Part shown: positions 55,246-64,000 of the stretch, piece after piece
How positions within the stretch are numbered: position 1 is the first letter of the stretch
Layout of the letters: each line of letters starts with the position of its first letter
Source: Siphonodentalium dalli
Lineage: Eukaryota > Mollusca > Scaphopoda > Gadilida > Siphonodentaliidae
Direction: 5' to 3'
Length of the DNA: 64,000 nucleotides
Assembly (NCBI GenBank): GCA_032622095.1
Contig: CP136065.1
Location: 213,820,151 to 213,884,150 of the forward strand
Position numbers and translations under genes: made by a program
Notes under the pieces: generated by a model
What the model was told of the DNA's origin: nothing
The model's input: the letters and a program-made list of their open reading frames with translations, nothing else
The model's database searches: none

Positions 55246-58200
55246 GAGGGGAAACAGCCCGGTCCACCTGCTAGTATCGATATAAAAGCCGAGTGCGTCT
55301 GTTTATGTATCTGTGTGTTTATCTGTCACGATTGTGGCGCGTTTAACAGTATTTGACCCTTATGTTCGATTACGCCGAAATTTTGACCATGTCCTGCGAC
55401 GCATCTTAGAATGTGACACGCAAACTTTCAGGCCAGTCGACACAGACGACCTGAGATATAACCCGTTTCCCAAAGGTTATCGATCAAAGCGATATTTTCA
55501 CTGATTTAACTTAAAAAATGCGTTTCTCCGAAGACTGCTCTACGCATCGTTTGCTGGTTTTCATCATATGATTATCAACGATTTAGCGCGGTGCAGTGGT
55601 GACGATATTTTCCTGCAACGATGTGTCAACCTGCATCACCTGTCACCCGCCACGTTTGACATCAGACGACTTAAAGGGGCATACATGAGCAACGCAGAGC
55701 GTTCCTTATAAGCTTAGAATATATGTAGGAACATTGGTACACATATGTTCATACGACACGGCATTTGACCTCAGATGACTACTTAATACAAAAATATAAA
55801 CGGGGACTAATACATTTCATGATCAATAAAGAGCATTTATCATCAGCACAGAAGATATGAGGGAAAACTGCTGCACATAGGTAACATGACACGGAAAATG
55901 ACACATGATAAGTGCCGTTGACCTCAGATGACGTAAAGAGACATTAATGATTATTCAATATCTGCTATTCATAGTATATCACATGTTTACCAACGTCCCA
56001 AACCGACGTGTCCATTGTAAAGCGCACTATCGCACTACAAACGCCCCTTTTGCTGAAAATCCACTGTAGCTCTTTGTAGCGGAAGTCTACGCCTAAGTGC
56101 TATATTTGAGTTAGACAGCTAATAATATGGACGGCCATTTGGTAAACAAATACGTAAAATTTAATTCACTAGGTATAGAGCATAGTATTCTTCTGGGGAT
56201 ATAATAAACGCCCCCATAATTACTACAAATATTATGGTGTGGTTCGAATATACCCAAGTAGCGCCATCCACGTCGGTGTTGCCGGTGGGTATGCTGCTAA
56301 AATATTCACCCCCGTAAAAAACCGCCATTAACAGAAAGAATAGTAAAAACTTTGTTCTTATACCTATCAGAAATATGGCATAACAGTATGTTATTGTCAA
56401 TTATTTCTCCTTTGTTATGTAAACAAAAGCAAAAAACGTTACATAACTTGGCTTTTGTTTAGATCCGGATATGATAAACATAACGAGCGTTATTTGTTAC
56501 TGTTTTCCTGATATGGAAATAATAAAGAGTGTTTATATCATGTGTGTGATTAACCAATATAATAGCGCTGTGTTATGTAAATAGAAGCAAAACTGTTGTA
56601 ACACGAGTAGACTCTTGTTTACGATCACCATCGACTGTCCTGACGACAATATACTATTTACGCGCTGATTATGTTTGGCATATGAACAAAACTATATATA
56701 TTTTAATATTCCTTCTGTTGATGGCGATTTGAACAAATATGAATATTTCTGCAACGAACGCCGCCCGTGCCTTTAAAGTGATGCGAAACACGCTGGTAAG
56801 CTGATCAAATATATATGGTAAAGAATACTTTTTTACGAATATTAATCAAAGTTGACAGTCTTATATATTGATTAAATGTGGCGCCATTTATTGATTAAAT
56901 GCAATGACTCTAGATTGCGAAATCGTTTGCGTTAGTTTATCGCCGATTTCTGCGTCCCGAATTAAGATGTAAATATTTACTATTGCGTAGTTCAGACGAT
57001 GTTTTCTATGGAGTGGTATGGTCGATTCATTTGAAATTTTCGGTGATCTTAGTAGAATGTTACATTCCCCAGGTTGACATAGCGCATGCGTACTAACTTA
57101 TAAATTTATAGCACTCGAACAAGTCCATAATATGTCTTTAATACAAGATTATTTGTCGCCGATTTCAACCAAACTTATGATATATGGAATATTAATACTT
57201 TGGTGTTGTTTATAAAAGACTCTTTGTCGCTGATTTCCATCAAATATGTAGTCATCTCCATTTAACAAGGAATATATATTTGTCAAATTTGTCAACGTGA
57301 CACCGTCTCATATAGGGATGGGCTGGAGCGACTCCCTGGTGGGAGGAGCATTAAAATTGAGAAAACCTTTATCCCGAATTATCTCCAAAACCATATAAAG
57401 ACATCTCTAAGAAACGTATAAGAAATCGAATTTTCCGAAGTGGCCCTATTCGGGTCAGGATTGTGGATCCAGGGTGGAGAGCACCAGCAATAATAAAACG
57501 TTTTTTAACACACTTATATAGGCATATTGATTCCACGATGGATCAAATGGTATGTTTAAAGTTCCCAAAAGAAAAATGGTGCAGTCCAAATCAGGAATGG
57601 AGGTCCGTAAGGTGTACCAACATTGCTAAATGCGATGTATATATTTCTATAATGTCAGGTGTTTGGGTCGGGACTCAATACAAGTTATGGATACAGGATA
57701 ATCGTTGGCGTTATTAAATCATGCATTCCATGTGGTGTTCCGGTTTGCGGTATATGGGAAGGGGTTCTCTATTCAACGTAGATTCGAAAGTGCTTTCCAT
57801 ATATCGGTCTATCGCTCTCGGTATTTTATCTATGAATAGGTTATCTATTCAACGTATAAATTCGAACATGCATTACATATGGTTCTCCGTAGTTAAATAT
57901 TGAACCATTATGTCCAATCACCTTCTCTATATAGTTGAATATAGTAGTAATCGTTTACAATGAATAAAGTTATCATTTTCTTAATATTCTTATCTATTTA
58001 TCGCCTTCCTTCAACATGATCCTCGGGAATGTAATCAAAAGTGGACATTTATAAAACAAATTAAGAGAAACACATGTCACAGGACGCCAACTCTGCGGTG
58101 TACAATCGGCACCGTACCATATGAGATGGTAACGTCAGTATGGGTCTCCAATAGAAGAGTGTTGTTGTACTATCATCATTATCATCATCAACATCATCAT

Positions 58201-58849
58201 CAACATCATCATCATCATCATCATCATCATCATTATCATCATCATCAACATCATCATCATCATCATCATCATCAGCATCGTCATCATTATCATCATCATC
58301 ATCATCATTATCATCATCATCATCATCATTATCATCATCATCATCATTATCATCATCAACATCATCATCATCATCATCATCATCATTATCATCATCAACA
58401 TCATCATCATCATCATCATCATCAGCATCGTCATCGTCATCATCATCATCACCATTATCACCATCATCATTATCATCATCAACATCGTCATCAGCATCGT
58501 CATCGTCATCATCATCATCACCATTATCACCATCACCATTATCATAATCATAATCATCATCATCATCATCATCGTCGTCATCATTATCATTATCAGCATC
58601 ATCATCATCGTCGTCATCGTCGTCGTCATCACCGTCGTCATCGTCACAACGAACACCACCATCATCATCATCGTCATAATCATCGTCATGATCATCGTTA
58701 GCATGATCAACAAAATCATCATCATCGTCGTTGTCGTCGTCGTCATCATAGTCATCGTCATTGTCATCGTCATCGTTATCATTACCATCGCCATCATGGA
58801 CATCATGTTTAGTTGGGTTCCGACTCACGCTATTTAGGAAGGGAGTCTC
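55221..58849. repeat. 3,629-bp tandem duplication, copy 1
   Basis: Begins AAATCGCGCAATTCGCCGAA and ends GGAAGGGAGTCTC. It contains the end of the preceding repeat ('CACCTGCTAGTATCGATATA'), family units shared with 1310-2035 (at 55665-55960), AT-rich sequence with unrecognised ORFs (63 codons at 55313; a hydrophobic 79-codon ORF on the minus strand at 56161-56400; 84 codons at 57463) and a long (TCA)n tract. No ORF here could be assigned a function. Confidence 0.97.
58172..58800. repeat. ~630-bp (TCA)n-type microsatellite, copy 1
   Basis: TCA/TTA/TCG/ACA triplets fill the stretch almost without interruption. All three forward or reverse frames stay open, producing poly-His, poly-Asp and poly-Met ORFs of up to 255 codons. 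The poly-Asp ORF has no signal peptide and its ends are repeat-flanking sequence. Confidence 0.95.
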
Positions 58850-61832
58850 AAATCGCGCAATTCGCCGAAAAGCAGAGGGGAAACAGCCCGGTCCACCTGC
58901 TAGTATCGATATAAAAGCCGAGTGCGTCTGTTTATGTATCTGTGTGTTTATCTGTCACGATTGTGGCGCGTTTAACAGTATTTGACCCTTATGTTCGATT
59001 ACGCCGAAATTTTGACCATGTCCTGCGACGCATCTTAGAATGTGACACGCAAACTTTCAGGCCAGTCGACACAGACGACCTGAGATATAACCCGTTTCCC
59101 AAAGGTTATCGATCAAAGCGATATTTTCACTGATTTAACTTAAAAAATGCGTTTCTCCGAAGACTGCTCTACGCATCGTTTGCTGGTTTTCATCATATGA
59201 TTATCAACGATTTAGCGCGGTGCAGTGGTGACGATATTTTCCTGCAACGATGTGTCAACCTGCATCACCTGTCACCCGCCACGTTTGACATCAGACGACT
59301 TAAAGGGGCATACATGAGCAACGCAGAGCGTTCCTTATAAGCTTAGAATATATGTAGGAACATTGGTACACATATGTTCATACGACACGGCATTTGACCT
59401 CAGATGACTACTTAATACAAAAATATAAACGGGGACTAATACATTTCATGATCAATAAAGAGCATTTATCATCAGCACAGAAGATATGAGGGAAAACTGC
59501 TGCACATAGGTAACATGACACGGAAAATGACACATGATAAGTGCCGTTGACCTCAGATGACGTAAAGAGACATTAATGATTATTCAATATCTGCTATTCA
59601 TAGTATATCACATGTTTACCAACGTCCCAAACCGACGTGTCCATTGTAAAGCGCACTATCGCACTACAAACGCCCCTTTTGCTGAAAATCCACTGTAGCT
59701 CTTTGTAGCGGAAGTCTACGCCTAAGTGCTATATTTGAGTTAGACAGCTAATAATATGGACGGCCATTTGGTAAACAAATACGTAAAATTTAATTCACTA
59801 GGTATAGAGCATAGTATTCTTCTGGGGATATAATAAACGCCCCCATAATTACTACAAATATTATGGTGTGGTTCGAATATACCCAAGTAGCGCCATCCAC
59901 GTCGGTGTTGCCGGTGGGTATGCTGCTAAAATATTCACCCCCGTAAAAAACCGCCATTAACAGAAAGAATAGTAAAAACTTTGTTCTTATACCTATCAGA
60001 AATATGGCATAACAGTATGTTATTGTCAATTATTTCTCCTTTGTTATGTAAACAAAAGCAAAAAACGTTACATAACTTGGCTTTTGTTTAGATCCGGATA
60101 TGATAAACATAACGAGCGTTATTTGTTACTGTTTTCCTGATATGGAAATAATAAAGAGTGTTTATATCATGTGTGTGATTAACCAATATAATAGCGCTGT
60201 GTTATGTAAATAGAAGCAAAACTGTTGTAACACGAGTAGACTCTTGTTTACGATCACCATCGACTGTCCTGACGACAATATACTATTTACGCGCTGATTA
60301 TGTTTGGCATATGAACAAAACTATATATATTTTAATATTCCTTCTGTTGATGGCGATTTGAACAAATATGAATATTTCTGCAACGAACGCCGCCCGTGCC
60401 TTTAAAGTGATGCGAAACACGCTGGTAAGCTGATCAAATATATATGGTAAAGAATACTTTTTTACGAATATTAATCAAAGTTGACAGTCTTATATATTGA
60501 TTAAATGTGGCGCCATTTATTGATTAAATGCAATGACTCTAGATTGCGAAATCGTTTGCGTTAGTTTATCGCCGATTTCTGCGTCCCGAATTAAGATGTA
60601 AATATTTACTATTGCGTAGTTCAGACGATGTTTTCTATGGAGTGGTATGGTCGATTCATTTGAAATTTTCGGTGATCTTAGTAGAATGTTACATTCCCCA
60701 GGTTGACATAGCGCATGCGTACTAACTTATAAATTTATAGCACTCGAACAAGTCCATAATATGTCTTTAATACAAGATTATTTGTCGCCGATTTCAACCA
60801 AACTTATGATATATGGAATATTAATACTTTGGTGTTGTTTATAAAAGACTCTTTGTCGCTGATTTCCATCAAATATGTAGTCATCTCCATTTAACAAGGA
60901 ATATATATTTGTCAAATTTGTCAACGTGACACCGTCTCATATAGGGATGGGCTGGAGCGACTCCCTGGTGGGAGGAGCATTAAAATTGAGAAAACCTTTA
61001 TCCCGAATTATCTCCAAAACCATATAAAGACATCTCTAAGAAACGTATAAGAAATCGAATTTTCCGAAGTGGCCCTATTCGGGTCAGGATTGTGGATCCA
61101 GGGTGGAGAGCACCAGCAATAATAAAACGTTTTTTAACACACTTATATAGGCATATTGATTCCACGATGGATCAAATGGTATGTTTAAAGTTCCCAAAAG
61201 AAAAATGGTGCAGTCCAAATCAGGAATGGAGGTCCGTAAGGTGTACCAACATTGCTAAATGCGATGTATATATTTCTATAATGTCAGGTGTTTGGGTCGG
61301 GACTCAATACAAGTTATGGATACAGGATAATCGTTGGCGTTATTAAATCATGCATTCCATGTGGTGTTCCGGTTTGCGGTATATGGGAAGGGGTTCTCTA
61401 TTCAACGTAGATTCGAAAGTGCTTTCCATATATCGGTCTATCGCTCTCGGTATTTTATCTATGAATAGGTTATCTATTCAACGTATAAATTCGAACATGC
61501 ATTACATATGGTTCTCCGTAGTTAAATATTGAACCATTATGTCCAATCACCTTCTCTATATAGTTGAATATAGTAGTAATCGTTTACAATGAATAAAGTT
61601 ATCATTTTCTTAATATTCTTATCTATTTATCGCCTTCCTTCAACATGATCCTCGGGAATGTAATCAAAAGTGGACATTTATAAAACAAATTAAGAGAAAC
61701 ACATGTCACAGGACGCCAACTCTGCGGTGTACAATCGGCACCGTACCATATGAGATGGTAACGTCAGTATGGGTCTCCAATAGAAGAGTGTTGTTGTACT
61801 ATCATCATTATCATCATCAACATCATCATCAA

Positions 61833-61865
<33 letters not shown>

Positions 61866-62478
61866 TATCATCATCAACATCATCATCATCATCATCATCA
61901 TCAGCATCGTCATCATTATCATCATCATCATCATCATTATCATCATCATCATCATCATTATCATCATCATCATCATTATCATCATCAACATCATCATCAT
62001 CATCATCATCATCATTATCATCATCAACATCATCATCATCATCATCATCATCAGCATCGTCATCGTCATCATCATCATCACCATTATCACCATCATCATT
62101 ATCATCATCAACATCGTCATCAGCATCGTCATCGTCATCATCATCATCACCATTATCACCATCACCATTATCATAATCATAATCATCATCATCATCATCA
62201 TCGTCGTCATCATTATCATTATCAGCATCATCATCATCGTCGTCATCGTCGTCGTCATCACCGTCGTCATCGTCACAACGAACACCACCATCATCATCAT
62301 CGTCATAATCATCGTCATGATCATCGTTAGCATGATCAACAAAATCATCATCATCGTCGTTGTCGTCGTCGTCATCATAGTCATCGTCATTGTCATCGTC
62401 ATCGTTATCATTACCATCGCCATCATGGACATCATGTTTAGTTGGGTTCCGACTCACGCTATTTAGGAAGGGAGTCTC
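58850..62478. repeat. 3,629-bp tandem duplication, copy 2
   Basis: Every ORF and landmark of copy 1 recurs exactly 3,629 bp downstream (for example 55313 to 58942, 56161 to 59790, 57463 to 61092, 58061 to 61690). The only difference I noticed is inside the (TCA)n tract, where one TTA interruption is shifted by one triplet (copy 1 near 58231, copy 2 near 61864). The left flank of copy 1 ends GGTC and the repeat ends GTCTC, so the junction shows only ~2 bp of shared sequence. Confidence 0.97.
61801..62429. repeat. ~630-bp (TCA)n-type microsatellite, copy 2
   Basis: Same tract as in copy 1, same total length, one interruption displaced by a triplet. Confidence 0.95.
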
Positions 62479-62494
62479 GCTGTATCTATTCTGC

Positions 62495-62880
62495 GTATAT
62501 TCGAACATGTGTTCTCATATGCACTTTCGATATAACACGAGGGTCTTAATTCCACGTGGATGTATATCCATGTGGCAGAGGGGGAAACGCAAACCCGACC
62601 AATCAATCAATGTGCCCCACTGCACAGTGACGCTCTATTGATCACTTCCTGTGGTAAATTCAAAGTGGCAGTTTAAAAGAGAGCATCCGGTTTGAGAGCG
62701 ACGATTCAAACAATCGAAACAATAAAGTGTAGGGCACGAATCCTTCACAAGCAGACACTGGAAGCTAATAGCTTGCCTGAATGAGAATTGTTCTTTAGTT
62801 GCAACACAAGTGGCGCACACCCCGTGTCAATAGGCTATACCATCGATCCTGGTGTAAAATTCAGGCTCCCTGCTTGACCA
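62495..62880. other. No supported gene
   Basis: Unique-looking spacer after the duplication. ORFs of 61-83 codons (62390-62641 +, 62635-62820 -) carry no recognisable motif. Confidence 0.35.
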
Positions 62881-62899
62881 TATATGGCGGGTGTGACTA

Positions 62900-64000
62900 A
62901 ACACCGCCCGGACCAGCCCGGACCAGCCCGGACCATCCCGGTCCAGCCCGGACCCCCCATATGGACTATATGAGTGATTTTAAGGGCAATATAAGTGCAG
63001 GGGTGTCATGGAAACCCACTCAGGGCCGCTATTAACCCTCAAAATGCCGGCATCGGCGAAAATGTTCGCCGTGAAATGAAGCTAACAGCCAGGACCGCCC
63101 CTGCTGCGTCCAGGTGTGATTTTAGTATGCATACATGTGTGAGGGTGTTAATGAAACCAAAATACGCACGGAGAGTGGTCAAGGTCAAACGGAAGTGCCG
63201 TTTATTAACCCCTAAACTTCCAAGATTCAGCCAGAATTAAAAAAATTGCGCCCCCAATAAACAAATTCACAGCCCGGACCCCCTTAATGTCCTCGTACTT
63301 CTAATAACTCCTTACATATGTGTTGTGGAACTACCCTCGACTACACTCACGAAGATACAAGGGCGAGTCGCATGTATGGATACTAAAATCACACCTGGAC
63401 GCAGCAGGGGCGGTCCGGGCTGTTAGCTTCATTTCGCGGCAAACATTTTCGCCATTGCCGGCATTTGGAGGGTTAATAGCGACCATGAGTGGGTTTCCAT
63501 GACACCCCTGCACTTATATTGCCCTTAGAATCACTCATATAGTCCATATGGGGGGTCCGGGCTGGAGCGGGATGGTCCGGGCTGTCAGCGTCGTTATCCG
63601 TAAACATAATCGGCGATGGCGGCATTTTGGGGGTTAATTGCCAGGCATTCGTGGGCGACTCGCCCTTGTATCTTCGTGAGTGTAGTCGAGGGTAGTTCCA
63701 CAACACATATGTAAGGAGTTATTAGAAGTACGAGGACATTAAGGGGGTCCGGGCTGTGAGTTTGTTTATTGAGGGCGCAATTTTTTAATTCTGGCTGAAT
63801 CTTGGAAGTTTAGGGGTTAATAAGCGGCACTTCCGTTTGACCTTGACCACTCTCCGTGCGTATTTTGGTTTCTTTAACACCCCCGCACAGGTATGGATAC
63901 TAAAATCACACCTGGACGCAGCAGGGTGGGTTTCCATGACACCCCTGCACTTATATTGGCCTTACAATCACTCATATAGTCCATATGGGGGGGGGGGGGG
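62900..64000. mobile_element. Inverted-repeat cluster running past the window end
   Basis: A CCCGGACCAG 10-bp tandem repeat (62908-62950) leads into a ~430-bp arm (CCATATGGACTATATGAGTG, GCAGGGGTGTCATGGAAACC, CTTCCAAGATTCAGCCAGAA, ACACTCACGAAGATACAAGG). Its reverse complement returns at 63655-63990. A third, shorter inverted copy of the arm's first ~170 bp lies between them (63385-63560). The final G run (63987-64000) corresponds to the C run at the start of the arm (CCCCCCATATGG), so the element probably ends close to the window edge. The mirrored ORFs of 60-81 codons are arms of the repeat. Confidence 0.85.

Noticed and set aside
56161-56400. 79-codon hydrophobic minus-strand ORF as a small membrane protein
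   Set aside because: Hydrophobic ORFs are expected in AT-rich DNA. There is no motif or start context, and its exact duplicate at 59790 gives no independent evidence of selection.
58061-58828. 255-codon poly-Asp ORF (and its 272-codon counterpart in copy 2), reminiscent of Asp-rich shell-matrix proteins
   Set aside because: It is the translation of a (TCA)n microsatellite. Every frame is open, there is no signal peptide, and the ends are ordinary flanking sequence.

Overview
This window is eukaryotic, AT-rich, gene-poor and repeat-dense. Splice-site-like junctions, AATAAA signals, a hAT-type transposon remnant, non-LTR retrotransposon 3' fragments and a B-box/coiled-coil/beta-propeller (TRIM-like) gene all point to an animal genome. 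Several repeat styles ('...ataactcc...' modules ending in GACGGACGGAC-type tails, 'CAAGATGGC...GCCATG' modules, 'ACCTTGACCTT...CAAGGTCAA' modules) are familiar from marine invertebrates. A mollusc or another lophotrochozoan is my best guess; this is inference and no species is claimed. A 100-N assembly gap lies at 26055-26154.

Layout. 1-8.9 kb: small tandem arrays, a dispersed ~170-bp repeat, two hairpin elements, and a 2-kb field of short palindromes centred on CTTAAG. 9.2-10.1 kb: a ~43-bp minisatellite with a 240-bp higher-order period. 12.8-16.2 kb: three large inverted-repeat (foldback) elements back to back. 16.3-17.8 kb: the clearest host-type gene, a 523-codon TRIM-like ORF on the minus strand, preceded by a good 3' splice site. 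18-22.8 kb: decayed module arrays. 22.8-25.3 kb: a GC-rich gag-like ORF, an inverted repeat, and a hAT element that kept only the end of its transposase. 25.4-28.2 kb: a (TTG)17(TCG)30(TTG)19 microsatellite in a dispersed element, the gap, a possible exon, and a 1.2-kb palindrome with mirrored 16-bp satellites. 29.4-36.7 kb: two inverted copies of one repeat family flanking a ~195-bp satellite array of 13-14 units, with a nested MITE and a non-LTR fragment. 36.9-39.9 kb: a putative spliced minus-strand transcript end and a broken retroviral-type envelope-like ORF among LTR-like direct repeats. 40.6-45.6 kb: a 5-kb palindrome with 1.35-kb arms and a mirrored minisatellite. 45.8-55.2 kb: a non-LTR fragment, more tandem arrays, a further CTTAAG cluster and CAAGGTCA modules. 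55.2-62.5 kb: two nearly identical 3,629-bp tandem copies. 62.9-64 kb: another inverted-repeat cluster running off the window.

The genes do not form a pathway. The recurring theme is inverted duplication: at least a dozen structures from 50 bp to 5 kb can fold back on themselves, several have satellite DNA inside their arms, and they nest in one another. The most interesting leads are the 40.6-45.6 kb palindrome, the CTTAAG fields, the mirrored 16-bp satellites and the 3.6-kb duplication. All coordinates of diverged repeats are approximate because they were read by eye.
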